Source: JASLBX01 sp035762665 (lineage in GTDB: Bacteria; Actinomycetota; Actinomycetes; Jiangellales; Jiangellaceae). Taken from it: a stretch of DNA of 64,000 bases. The position numbers and the translations under genes are program-made. This document shows positions 7,824 to 15,666 of the stretch, piece by piece. The notes below the pieces were generated by a model. The model was not told the origin of the DNA, did not search any database, and saw only the letters and a program-made list of their open reading frames with translations. The stretch is taken from the NCBI GenBank assembly GCA_035762665.1, contig DASTNZ010000112.1, positions 1-64,000 of the forward strand, in the 5' to 3' direction. The first letter of the stretch is position 1, and every line of letters begins with the position of its first letter.

Positions 7824-9275
7824 ATGCCCATCAACGAGCTTGTCCAGCACGACCGACTCCACACTGACGAGTCCACGCAAGCACCGGAGCCCGTTTCGTA
7901 CGGTGTGACCGACGCGGCGATCACTTCTGCGAGAGGAGGGGCCGTGGGCGCCGACGCGCTGCGCGAGATGCGCGACCACAACGACGTGGCAGGCATGCAG
8001 AAATGGCTTGCCGAGCACCCTCCCTACGAGATAGCCGACGAGATCCGGCGGTCGGACGACATCACCGCAATCCTGCTGTTCCGCCTGCTGGATAAAGACC
8101 ACGCCGTCGAGGTGTTCGAGGAGCTCGATCCCGACAACCAGCAGAACGTACTCTCCGGCTTGCGCGACCCGGCTTTCTTCGAGCTCGTCGAGGCGATGGA
8201 CCCCGACGACCGAGCGCGACTGCTGGGTGAGGCACCGGCCAAGTTCGCACAGCGTGTCCTCGCCGGCCTGAGCCCGCACGAGCGGGCATTGACGGCCGAC
8301 TTGCTCGGCTACCCCGAAGGGTCGGTCGGCCGGATCATGAGCCCGGAGTTCGTCCTGCTTCGCCGTGACCTCACGGCCGAGCGGGCACTGGCCCAGGTCC
8401 GGGCGCGCGGCGGCAACGCGGAGACCGTGTACACCCTGCCGGTGACGGACGCGCAGCGCCGGTTCAGTGGCGTGGTGGCACTGCGCGACCTGGTGCTCGG
8501 TTCCCCTACAGACACCGTCGCCAACTTGGCGGACACCGACGTACCTATGGTCCAGGCCACCGACGATGCCGAGGCCGCAGCGCGCCTGATGCAAGAAGCC
8601 AACTTGCTGGCGCTGACCGTGGTCGACAGCGAGAACAGGGTCGTCGGGCTGCTGACCATCGACGACGCCGTCGAGATGATCGAGGCCGCCGACTCCGAAG
8701 ACATCGCCCGCCAGTCTGCGGCCGAACCGCTGACAATCCACTACATGGCGGCCAGTGTGCTGAAGGTCGCTCGCTCGCGAGTTATCTGGTTGTTGTTGCT
8801 GGTCGCGGCCGCGGCGATGACGGTCAGCGTGCTTGCGGCGTTCGAGCAGACTCTCGATTCGATTCCCAAGGTCGCGTTCTTCGTCCCGATGCTGATCGGA
8901 ACCGGGGGCAACGTCGGCGCACAGGCGGCCACGGCGGCGGTGCGCGCCCTGGCGCTTGGTGAAGTCCGTTTTACCGACGTGCTGAAGGTGGCGTGGCGGG
9001 AATGCCGGGTCGGGTTCGCACTCGGCGTCATGCTCTCGGTGCTCGCCGGTGGCATCGCCATCGTCTTCGCGGACGCCCAACTCGCGGTAGCGGTGGTGAT
9101 CGCCCTCGTCGTCGTGTGTACATGGGCGGCCGTCGTCGGATCGACCATGCCGCTGCTCGCCCGGCGCGTTGGCATCGACCCGGCGGTCATCTCGGCACCG
9201 CTCGTCACGACGCTTGTGGATGCCACCGGTCTGCTCATCTACTTCCTGGTGGCGATCTCGATCGTCGGCGTCTGA
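7824..9275 (+). CDS. mgtE: Magnesium transporter MgtE
   Basis: MgtE is a dimeric Mg2+ channel of the inner membrane gated by its own cytoplasmic domains. The 483-residue protein has the full layout. After a ~35-residue leader comes the N-domain (about 45-165; LAEHPPYEIADEIRRSD, FEELDPDNQQNVLSGL), then a CBS pair (about 170-290; GRIMSPEFVLL, VVDSENRVVGLLTIDD), then five hydrophobic segments from residue ~320 onward (WLLLLVAAAAMTVSVLAAF, LIGTGGNVGAQAATAAVRAL). The GTGGNVGAQ segment is the pore motif of the family. It has its own upstream region with a possible leader switch. Its stop codon abuts that of the convergent HTH-citrate synthase gene. Confidence 0.96.
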   Translation: MPINELVQHDRLHTDESTQAPEPVSYGVTDAAITSARGGAVGADALREMRDHNDVAGMQKWLAEHPPYEIADEIRRSDDITAILLFRLLDKDHAVEVFEELDPDNQQNVLSGLRDPAFFELVEAMDPDDRARLLGEAPAKFAQRVLAGLSPHERALTADLLGYPEGSVGRIMSPEFVLLRRDLTAERALAQVRARGGNAETVYTLPVTDAQRRFSGVVALRDLVLGSPTDTVANLADTDVPMVQATDDAEAAARLMQEANLLALTVVDSENRVVGLLTIDDAVEMIEAADSEDIARQSAAEPLTIHYMAASVLKVARSRVIWLLLLVAAAAMTVSVLAAFEQTLDSIPKVAFFVPMLIGTGGNVGAQAATAAVRALALGEVRFTDVLKVAWRECRVGFALGVMLSVLAGGIAIVFADAQLAVAVVIALVVVCTWAAVVGSTMPLLARRVGIDPAVISAPLVTTLVDATGLLIYFLVAISIVGV

Positions 9276-10481
9276 TCAGACCGGCTCGGGCAGCGGCTGC
9301 GGCGGCAGCGGCCCGGTGTACTGCCCTATCGGGCGCATCCGCAGCGGCCGCTCGGCGTACTCCTCCAATGCGTGGGCCACCCACCCGGCCGTTCGGGCGA
9401 CGGCGAAGATCACTTCGCCGGCATCCGGCGGCATTGCCGTAGCTACGCTTAGTGCGGCCAGCGCCAGGTCCACATTGGCGGGCAGTCGACGTTGGCGGCT
9501 GACCGTCGCGATGACGTCGTGAGCCATACGAAGGGCCGGCTGCGATCCGGGGATCTGTTCTAGCAGGCTGAACAACAGCGTCGCCCGCGGGTCTTCGGAT
9601 TGGTAGATGCGGTGCCCAAGCCCTGGGATGCGCCGGCCGGCACGCAAGTGGTCGGCCACGACTGGCGCGGCGGACCCGTGATCCAGGGACTCGGCGAGCA
9701 TCCGGTGGGCCAGCCCACTCGCAGCTCCGTGCAGCGGACCCTCGAGCGCGCCCAACCCGGCGGAGACAACCGCATAAGGGTGAGCCCTGGCGGACGCCGC
9801 AACCCTGGCAGCCAGGGTGGAAGCGGCAAGATCATGGTCGATCAACAGCACGAGGGCCGCGTCCAGGCAGCGGATTGCCGGCTCGGTCCGCTCGGTAGCC
9901 GTCAGCCGCGGCCACAGTCGTTCGGCCAATGAAGCCCCGGTAGGTATGTTCCGGCCCAGCACCGGCAGGGACTCCACCAGCGTGGCGATCATGCTTCGCG
10001 CCGTCGCGGTGACCACGACGTCCGCGAGCTCGAACCGGAGCGGATCGGCCACCGCCGCGGCAACCACGGCCACCCGCAGCTTGTCCATCAATGCGCTGTG
10101 CGGCGGGAGCGCATCGATCGCCGTGCGGGCCGTGTGGACAGCATCGTCCGGCGCGGTGAAGCGGGCGGCCGGCACCAGCTCGCCGGTCCACAACCACTCG
10201 GCGACAGTCTCGTACGAGTACCGCCGCGCGAGCTCGATCGCGTCTACGCCCCGGTAGTAGTACCGGCCATCGTCGATCAGCGTGATTCCCGTGCGCACCA
10301 CTTCCCCACCGCCCCGGCGCTGGCGTGCGGCGAGAGTGTCCACCTGCTTGGGATCGAACGTGCTGCTGCGCCCGCCCGGACCCCGCTCGCTGGTGAGCAG
10401 CCCACGGCTGACGTAGGCGTACACCGTTTCTGGTTTGACTCCGAGGCGGCGGGCGACCTCCTGAGTGGTCAGGCGAGTCAT
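9276..10481 (-). CDS. Citrate synthase family protein with N-terminal MerR-like helix-turn-helix
   Basis: The protein has 401 residues. Residues 1-52 form a MerR/excisionase-like helix-turn-helix (LTTQEVARRLGVKPETVYAY, SRGLLTSERGPGGRSSTFD). The rest is a citrate synthase fold. The catalytic triad appears intact: His in GPLHGAAS, His in GLGHRIYQSEDPR and Asp in ANVDLALAAL, with the substrate Arg segment VARTAGWVAHALEE. I start at the ATG at 10481 because the HTH begins there; a longer in-frame extension runs over the divergent gene's promoter and looks non-coding. The fusion suggests a metabolite-sensing regulator, a citrate or 2-methylcitrate synthase targeted to DNA, or both. It is divergent from a second citrate synthase gene 58 bp away. 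Confidence 0.85.
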   Translation of the reverse strand: MTRLTTQEVARRLGVKPETVYAYVSRGLLTSERGPGGRSSTFDPKQVDTLAARQRRGGGEVVRTGITLIDDGRYYYRGVDAIELARRYSYETVAEWLWTGELVPAARFTAPDDAVHTARTAIDALPPHSALMDKLRVAVVAAAVADPLRFELADVVVTATARSMIATLVESLPVLGRNIPTGASLAERLWPRLTATERTEPAIRCLDAALVLLIDHDLAASTLAARVAASARAHPYAVVSAGLGALEGPLHGAASGLAHRMLAESLDHGSAAPVVADHLRAGRRIPGLGHRIYQSEDPRATLLFSLLEQIPGSQPALRMAHDVIATVSRQRRLPANVDLALAALSVATAMPPDAGEVIFAVARTAGWVAHALEEYAERPLRMRPIGQYTGPLPPQPLPEPV

Positions 10482-10483
10482 AG

Positions 10484-10496
10484 TTGATCCAATCAA
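10484..10496. promoter_or_regulatory. Small palindrome in the divergent citrate synthase promoter
   Basis: The sequence ttgat-cca-atcaa is a perfect 5-bp inverted repeat with a 3-bp centre, in an AT-rich pocket 2 bp before the HTH-citrate synthase ATG and within the 58-bp divergent spacer. It is a natural candidate operator for the HTH protein encoded alongside. Confidence 0.45.
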
Positions 10497-10539
10497 TATA
10501 TGTACGCTTGCCTCAACTGTAGAGTGCAGGGAGGCCATC

Positions 10540-11715
10540 ATGACAACCATGTCTCCGATCGAGGTACCGCGCGGACTCGCCGGTGTCGTCGTCACTGACA
10601 CCGAACTTGGCGACGTCCGCGGCCGCGAGGGCTTCTACCACTACCGGGAGTACTCGGCGATCGAGCTGGCGGAGAGGCGGACCTTCGAGGACGTCTGGAA
10701 TCTGATGATCGACGGGACGCTGCCGTCTCGTGCGGGCCGCGAGGCCTTCATCGGCCAGACCGCTGCGCTGCGCGTCCTACCCCCTGAGATCGTCGCGGTT
10801 CTCCCAGCGATGGCCACGGCCAGCCGCACGTCCGGGCCGTTGGCCGGGCTGCGCACAGCGCTGTCCCTGCTCGGTGCCCAGGCCGGGTTCCGGCCCGTGT
10901 ACGACATCGCCCCGGAGGAGCGGCGCGCCAACACATTGCGGGCCTGCGCGGCCGTTCCCACCTTGTTGACCGCCCTACACCGGCTCGCCGAGGGACATGA
11001 GCCGATCGAGCCGCGGGACGACCTGCCCCATGCGGCGAACTACCTCTACATGCTGACCGGTGAAGAGCCTGAGCCGGAACGGGCCCGGGCGATCGAGCAG
11101 TATCTGATCTCGACGATCGACCACGGGTTCAACGCCTCGACGTTCACCGGCCGCGTCATCGCGTCCACGGGCGCGGACGTCGCGGCATGCCTCGTGGGCG
11201 CGATCGGCGCACTCTCGGGCCCACTCCATGGCGGTGCGCCGAGCCGGGCGCTCGACACACTGGACGCCATCGGTACGCCGGACAACATCGACCCATGGAT
11301 TCGCGACCGGGTGCTGTCAGGTGACCGGATCATGGGATTCGGCCACCCGGTGTACCGCACCGAGGACCCGCGCTCGCGGATGCTCCGCGGCATCGCCGAG
11401 CGGCTCGCTGCAGCGTCCGGCCGCGACCAGGATCGCGCGCTCGTCGAGTTTGCAGCCCAGGTCGAACGGCGAGTGCTCGGCATCCTCGCCGAGCTCAAGC
11501 CGGGCCGTGAGCTGCACACCAACGTCGAGTTCTACGCCGGTGTTGTGATGGAGTTGTGCGGTCTGCCGCGCTCAATGTTCACGCCCACGTTCGCGGCCGC
11601 CCGGGTCGTCGGCTGGAGCGCGAACATCATCGAACAAGCAGCCGAAAGCAAGATCATCCGCCCCGCAGCCCGGTACGCCGGCCCACCCCCGCCGCAACCC
11701 GTCCCCGCCGTGTAG
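10540..11715 (+). CDS. Citrate synthase family protein (CitA / 2-methylcitrate synthase-like)
   Basis: The 391-residue protein has the small citrate synthase fold without the Gram-negative N-terminal extension. The start is the ATG at 10540 behind an agggagg Shine-Dalgarno (10528-10534); a longer frame exists but covers the divergent promoter. Recognisable sites are SGPLHGGAPS and GFGHPVYRTEDPRS with the two active-site His, and AARVVGWSANIIEQ. At the position of the catalytic Asp (NVDFY in classical enzymes) it has Glu, NVEFY. The same change is in the second CitA-like protein of this window. It probably condenses acetyl-CoA or propionyl-CoA with oxaloacetate. The 45-bp dispersed element begins on the last base of the stop codon. 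Confidence 0.88.
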   Translation: MTTMSPIEVPRGLAGVVVTDTELGDVRGREGFYHYREYSAIELAERRTFEDVWNLMIDGTLPSRAGREAFIGQTAALRVLPPEIVAVLPAMATASRTSGPLAGLRTALSLLGAQAGFRPVYDIAPEERRANTLRACAAVPTLLTALHRLAEGHEPIEPRDDLPHAANYLYMLTGEEPEPERARAIEQYLISTIDHGFNASTFTGRVIASTGADVAACLVGAIGALSGPLHGGAPSRALDTLDAIGTPDNIDPWIRDRVLSGDRIMGFGHPVYRTEDPRSRMLRGIAERLAAASGRDQDRALVEFAAQVERRVLGILAELKPGRELHTNVEFYAGVVMELCGLPRSMFTPTFAAARVVGWSANIIEQAAESKIIRPAARYAGPPPPQPVPAV

Positions 11716-11759
11716 TTCGATCACGTTCGGCAGGCGGCGCCACGTACCTACAGGCACGC
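11715..11759 (-). repeat. 45-bp dispersed element, copy 1
   Basis: This element matches 56835-56879 in inverted orientation at 40 of 45 positions without gaps. It begins at the stop codon of the citrate synthase gene. On the minus strand an acgt / acgt pair with inner ggc-gcc can form a short hairpin; in copy 2 the inner pair is cgg-ccg. See the finding for discussion. Confidence 0.7.
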
Positions 11760-11819
11760 GGCCGCGGAGGTCCGTCTCCATGCCTGGTGGGCGGCCCACC
11801 ACCGTGGGTAATTGGCGCT

Positions 11820-12314
11820 TCACAACGTCGGCGACCGGCGCTCGAGCAGCACCGTGTCGCGCCACTGCCCGTCCAGCTGGGCGATGCGTTCACGTACGCC
11901 GACGACGCGGAACCCAGCCCACTCGTGAAGCCGGATGCTGGCCTTGTTCTCCGGAAAGATCGAGGTCTGGAGCGTCCAGAAACCCGCGTCATCGGTGGCC
12001 CGGACCTGTTGGGTGATCAGCACCTTGCCGATCCCCCGGCCCCGCATACCGTCCCCGATGTAGATGGACGACTCCACGACGCCCGCGTAGCATTCGCGGG
12101 ACGAGACGGCCGTGACCGCCGCCCAGCCGACAACGTCGCCGTCGAGTTGGGCGACCCAGCGCTGGCCGGCGAGCCATTTCCGGTGAAGGGTAGCCCGGCT
12201 GGGCACCCGGGTTTCGAAGGTGGCGTTACGGGTGGCGATTCCCTGGGCGTAGATCCGGCGTACGTCCGGCCAGTCGGCGTCCTCCATGGGCCGGATAGAT
12301 ACCTCTGTCGTCAC
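11820..12314 (-). CDS. GNAT N-acetyltransferase (phosphinothricin/L-amino acid acetyltransferase type)
   Basis: The protein has 164 residues and the typical motif order of the Pat/MnaT branch of GNAT enzymes: RRIYAQGIATRNATFETRVP near the start (substrate side), VVGWAAVTAVS, ESSIYIGDGMRGRGIGKVL with the acetyl-CoA loop RGRGIG, then ENKASIRLHEWAGFRVVGV. These enzymes acetylate free amino acids such as methionine sulfoximine or phosphinothricin; the physiological substrate is not known. I use the GTG at 12314, where homology starts, 14 bases after the Nudix stop; a longer open frame runs back into the Nudix gene and is non-coding. It probably forms an operon with that gene. Confidence 0.85.
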   Translation of the reverse strand: MTTEVSIRPMEDADWPDVRRIYAQGIATRNATFETRVPSRATLHRKWLAGQRWVAQLDGDVVGWAAVTAVSSRECYAGVVESSIYIGDGMRGRGIGKVLITQQVRATDDAGFWTLQTSIFPENKASIRLHEWAGFRVVGVRERIAQLDGQWRDTVLLERRSPTL

Positions 12315-12328
12315 GGGCCAATCATCGA

Positions 12329-13255
12329 TCACGAGGTGTGGAAGGCCGCGAGCGCCTCGTGCGTCACCTCGGTCATCGGAAGGCCGAATGCTGCGGCCAT
12401 CGAGAACCACCGTGCTTCGGCTGTCGAACCCCCGACCTCGATCGCCGCGGCATGGCGAGTCTCCTCGACCTCCACATCGTAGAAAGCGCGGACACCGTGC
12501 CAATCGATCGGGAACCCCTCCGGCCCCACCTGTTCCGGCTCGTGGTGGCTCGCAACACCGAGCAGGCGCTGGATGTGGCCGACCTGGCCAGTCTCTTCGA
12601 AGAGTTCGCGCAGCAGGGCGTCGTCCGGCTGCTCGCCGAAGTCAGTGCCGCCGCCGGGAAGGTGCCACCGGCCGGCACCCGGATAGCCTTCGGCGATGCG
12701 CGTCAGCAGCACCTGGTCATTCGGGTCGTGAACGACGGCGTAGGCCGCGAACCGCTGCACTCGGCGGCGCCCGTCCGGGTGCTCGGTGATAAGGAATGAT
12801 GGCAGGTCAGGGACGCGCTCAGGCGGCAAGTCCACGGCGGTTAATGGCAACTTGAGCGCGTTGGCGGCGAACGGCCGAAGTTGTAGCGCCGCGGCCTCGT
12901 CCCGGGTCACCCACCGGGCCTGATCCACCTTGGGCGAGACGGGTCCGCCGGGCTGGCCATCCGCCTGCGCGGTGTAGATGATCCGGTCCGTGTGGAGCGT
13001 GCCCTGCTGGTCGGACAACACCCGAACGTCCGCCACAACGTCGAGCACCCCGTCGACCGCAACCGCCAGCGCGGCTTCATCAGCGGCCTCCCGAGCCACC
13101 GCACGCTCGGGATGTTCCCCGTGCCACACACCGCCGCCGGGCAGCGTCCACACTCCAGGCGTCGCTGATCGATCAGACTCGCGAACCAGCAGGACCCGGT
13201 CGTCGTGATCGGCGCAGACGGCGTACGCGGCCACCCGCCGCAACGGCTCAGTCAT
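12329..13255 (-). CDS. Tandem Nudix hydrolase domain protein
   Basis: The 308-residue protein contains two Nudix domains. The second (about 160-300) has a full Nudix box: GGGTDFGEQPDDALL then RELFEETGQ. The first (about 5-130) keeps the scaffold (TPGVWTLPGGGVWHGEHPE) but its box reads REAADEAALAV, with REUXEEXGU altered, so it may be inactive or have changed specificity. Nudix enzymes hydrolyse nucleoside diphosphate derivatives; the substrate cannot be inferred. Duplicated Nudix proteins with one degenerate half often use that half for dimer or substrate contacts. It lies first in an operon with the GNAT gene. Confidence 0.85.
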   Translation of the reverse strand: MTEPLRRVAAYAVCADHDDRVLLVRESDRSATPGVWTLPGGGVWHGEHPERAVAREAADEAALAVAVDGVLDVVADVRVLSDQQGTLHTDRIIYTAQADGQPGGPVSPKVDQARWVTRDEAAALQLRPFAANALKLPLTAVDLPPERVPDLPSFLITEHPDGRRRVQRFAAYAVVHDPNDQVLLTRIAEGYPGAGRWHLPGGGTDFGEQPDDALLRELFEETGQVGHIQRLLGVASHHEPEQVGPEGFPIDWHGVRAFYDVEVEETRHAAAIEVGGSTAEARWFSMAAAFGLPMTEVTHEALAAFHTS

Positions 13256-13391
13256 GGCTAGCCAGTGTTGCGGCGGCGTGTCGCGAGATCAACGACCGAC
13301 AAGCCGCGAAGTCACACTTTCGCTGAGAACTTTGCCCACGTAAGGTGTATTCGCCGATGCGCGACCGCCTTGATCCGAAAGGAGCGTCCCG

Positions 13392-14276
13392 TTGGGGCAC
13401 TTGAATCACTTCAGCTATGGCCTGCTCACGCCCGCCTTTGGCTACCTGGTCATGACGATGGCCGCAGCGATCGGGCTGCGGTGCACCGTCCGGGCACTCG
13501 ACACTCAAGGTGGCTCACGCCGTAACTGGCTGCTCGTCGGCTCGACGGCAATCGGCGCCGGCATCTGGACACTCCACTTCATCGCGATGCTCGGCTTCGG
13601 CGTGATCGGCTCGTCGGTCCGGTACAACGTCCCCATCACCCTCCTGAGTCTCGTGCTGGCGATTCTGGTCGTCGGCATGGGGGTGTTCATCGTCGGCTAC
13701 GGGCGCTCGCGCACGTTGTCGCTGATACTCGGTGGGCTCGGCATGGGCCTGGGAGTCGCGACGATGCACTACAGCGGCATGGCCGCGGTTCAGGTGAACG
13801 GGACGATCCAGTACAACAGTGGGCTCGTTCTGCTTTCAGTGCTGATCGCGATCACGGCCGCTACGGCCGCGCTGTGGCTCGTCCTGAACATCCAAGGATT
13901 GTCCGGGGCACTGGGTGCCGCGCTAGTCATGGGTCTGGCTGTCAGCACGATGCACTACACCGCCATGGCAGCCGTCGGCGTCGAGCTCTCAACAGGGGTC
14001 GAGGAACTCACTGGCGCCACTGCGATGCAGTTCATCTTCCCGCTTTCGGTCGGCATCGGCGCGATCCTGTTCGTCGCGTTCACGGTGGTCGCCGTGTCCC
14101 CGATCGAGGAAGAGCGCGGCGAGGCGGAAGTGGCCATGCGGCTGCAAGCTCTCCAGGCTCGACGCGAGCAGTTTGCCCAGCAGATCGAGGACCAGATCAC
14201 CGCCAGCGAACGACACCCGTCGCCACGCCGCCGCCAGCCCAGCAGCAACAAACGGCCCACGCGACAGATCACCTGA
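13392..14276 (+). CDS. MHYT-domain integral membrane sensor protein
   Basis: The gene starts with TTG behind aaaggag (13378-13384). The 294-residue protein has seven predicted membrane helices in its first ~235 residues. The MHYT signatures are visible three times: WTLHFIAML near 60, ATMHYSGMAAV near 120 and STMHYTAMAAV near 185; these Met/His residues are thought to bind copper and sense a diatomic gas such as O2, CO or NO. Most relatives carry GGDEF, EAL or kinase output domains. This one has only a short cytoplasmic coiled tail (REQFAQQIEDQI) and a basic C-terminus, so any partner is separate. A strong hairpin overlaps the stop codon. Confidence 0.9.
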   Translation: MGHLNHFSYGLLTPAFGYLVMTMAAAIGLRCTVRALDTQGGSRRNWLLVGSTAIGAGIWTLHFIAMLGFGVIGSSVRYNVPITLLSLVLAILVVGMGVFIVGYGRSRTLSLILGGLGMGLGVATMHYSGMAAVQVNGTIQYNSGLVLLSVLIAITAATAALWLVLNIQGLSGALGAALVMGLAVSTMHYTAMAAVGVELSTGVEELTGATAMQFIFPLSVGIGAILFVAFTVVAVSPIEEERGEAEVAMRLQALQARREQFAQQIEDQITASERHPSPRRRQPSSNKRPTRQIT

Positions 14277-14320
14277 TCGCCGCTTACGCACCTGATCGTC
14301 GCGCTGCGGCGATCAGGTGC
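14270..14320 (+). terminator. Terminator with two competing 5' arms after the MHYT gene
   Basis: The 3' arm gcggcgatcaggtg (14306-14319) pairs perfectly over 14 bp with cacctgatcgccgc (14270-14283), which contains the MHYT stop codon. It also pairs with a second copy of that arm at 14288-14298 (gcacctgatcg, 11 bp perfect, longer with one G-U). A short T-containing stretch (gtttaag) follows. It is a good terminator for the + strand and lies before the convergent pspC. Confidence 0.75.
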
Positions 14321-14369
14321 GTTTAAGTGCGCGTCACCGGCGCATTCGCATCGCACATGTCGGCCGCCC

Positions 14370-14558
14370 TCAGCTCTCCTCCGGCATGAGCAGCCAGCAT
14401 GCTGCGTACAGGATGATGCCGCCGCCGCCGAAGATCGCGAGCGCCACGAAGATGATCCGTACTATGACCGGATCGACGGACAGGTACTGCGCGATACCAC
14501 CAGCGACGCCGGCCACCATGCGATCGCTTTTGGACCGGGTGAGCCGTTTGTTATCCAT
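14370..14558 (-). CDS. PspC domain small membrane protein
   Basis: A 62-residue protein made of one PspC domain: basic N-terminus (MDNKRLTRSKSDRMVAGVAG), the GIAQYLSVDPVIVRIIFVAL helix, a glycine turn and the segment ILYAACWLLMPEES. PspC proteins sit in the inner membrane; in enterobacteria PspC takes part in the phage-shock response, while free-standing actinobacterial forms are uncharacterised. I use the internal ATG at 14558, where the domain begins; the longer frame upstream is unlike the family. It lies just downstream of the pentapeptide pseudogene on the same strand. Confidence 0.8.
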   Translation of the reverse strand: MDNKRLTRSKSDRMVAGVAGGIAQYLSVDPVIVRIIFVALAIFGGGGIILYAACWLLMPEES

Positions 14559-14657
14559 GAGTTCCAGCCTGCCTCCTTCGGCGCTGAAATCAACCCGGAT
14601 TGCGGCTTCCAGACGCGCGACGACCACATGGCCGCGCGTGCGCTGGTGACACGGCCT

Positions 14658-15145
14658 TCAGTCCTCGACGACGATGCCTTGCGTCGCAGCCAAGCCAGGA
14701 CCGATCTCGATGAGCTGGCCACTGTTGATCACTGCACCGCGGAGTGAGTCGTAACCGTCGGCGATGTCTAACGCGCTGGCCCCCCGCGGAAGTCGACCCG
14801 CTTCAGCGTGGCCCGGGCAGCCCCAGGCCCCGTAGCTCGGTGCCCGGGAACCGAACGTTGGTCAACTCAGCGTCGGCCAGGTCGACATCGGTCATGGCGC
14901 AGTCCTCGAACGTGACCTCGGCCAACAAAGCGGCCCGAAGGTTCACCGAATCGAGCTTGCATCCGGCGAACGTGACTCGGCGAAGCTGGGCACCGTATGC
15001 CTCCACTCCGGACAGTGCGGATGCCAGCACGGTCGCGTCGAGCCACACCGATTCGACAAGTTCGGTGCCGACGATCCGGCTGCCCGACGTGGCGCGCCAA
15101 TGCCTCGGCGTACGCGAGGTCGGACAACTGTTGAACCACAGCCAC
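14658..15145 (-). pseudogene. Pentapeptide-repeat protein, broken by frameshifts
   Basis: The pieces of one ~160-residue pentapeptide-repeat protein are spread over three reading phases. The GTG at 15145 opens VAVVQQLSDLAYAEALARHVG; near 15075-15090 the family sequence continues in another phase as IVGTELVESVW through RRVTFAGCKLDSVNLRAAL and TNVRFPGTELRGLGLPG. That frame stops at 14803, but one phase over the homology goes on as ATLKRVDFRG. After a G-run (about 14785-14795) it changes again to ALDIADGYDSLRGAVINSG and ends IVVED at 14658. At least two to three indels are needed. It follows the neighbouring gene by 18 bases, as an intact operon partner would. Sequencing error in G/C runs is the alternative. 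Confidence 0.7.
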
Positions 15146-15163
15146 GCCGTAGAACCTAGTGGT

Positions 15164-15589
15164 TCAGTCCGACAGAACTCCCTCGCCCACCTCGCCCGTC
15201 GCAAGGTAGAGCAGGGCACGGCCGTAGGCCTCCTCGGGTTCGTCGGCGGATAATGCGGTCCGGTGACCATCGACCTCCAGCTCCACGTGGTACCCGTCGC
15301 CGTCGCGCGACAGCTGGACGAACGCGCCGCCGAGCAGCTCCCTGAGCTGCGCCTCGCTCGGGAGCCACAGTGCGGCCTCCTGTTCCACGGAGTCCAGCGC
15401 CCATTCGACGGTGCCGTTGAAGCCGATTACCCGCCCGGTCGGGAACTCATGGACATCGATCGTCATGTGGCTGAGCACGAACACATCGTCGTCCATCCCG
15501 CGATCGGGTAGCACGAACCGGTCACCGGGCGCGGGCTCCCACCGCACTCCCGCGGCGCGCAATCGCTTGGCCAGTTCGACTGAGATCAC
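15164..15589 (-). CDS. Conserved actinobacterial protein of unknown function
   Basis: This 141-residue acidic protein starts VISVELAKRLRAAGVRWEPA and continues with GDRFVLPDRGMDDDVFVLSH, GFNGTVEWALDSVEQEAALW and a C-terminal half that reads like a small alpha/beta domain. Similar proteins are widespread in actinobacteria and some carry misleading pilus-assembly names; I see no such domain. The GTG at 15589 begins the conserved part, but its ggagag Shine-Dalgarno is unusually close; an upstream TTG at 15640 is possible though its extension looks foreign. The pentapeptide pseudogene follows 18 bases after its stop, so they were probably an operon. Confidence 0.7.
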   Translation of the reverse strand: MISVELAKRLRAAGVRWEPAPGDRFVLPDRGMDDDVFVLSHMTIDVHEFPTGRVIGFNGTVEWALDSVEQEAALWLPSEAQLRELLGGAFVQLSRDGDGYHVELEVDGHRTALSADEPEEAYGRALLYLATGEVGEGVLSD

Positions 15590-15666
15590 CTCTCCATTGT
15601 GAGCACAAGTCCGACACGGAGGCGTCTTCTGCTTCTGCAAGTTGCGGCCGAGCTAGCCTGGCGGAC

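Noticed and set aside
7716..9080. 454-codon open frame antisense to mgtE
   Set aside because: His/Arg/Gln-rich without motifs and opposite an unmistakable MgtE.
9270..9281. 12-bp palindrome gtctgatcagac formed by the abutting stop codons of mgtE and the HTH-citrate synthase gene
   Set aside because: It arises from two adjacent convergent TGA codons and has no loop or further structure. Probably chance.
11654..11992. Possible short proteins sharing ACRYV-P-AERDRTT in both copies of the 45-bp element
   Set aside because: The peptide similarity follows from nucleotide identity. The frames extend into unrelated sequence on each side and lack ribosome sites.
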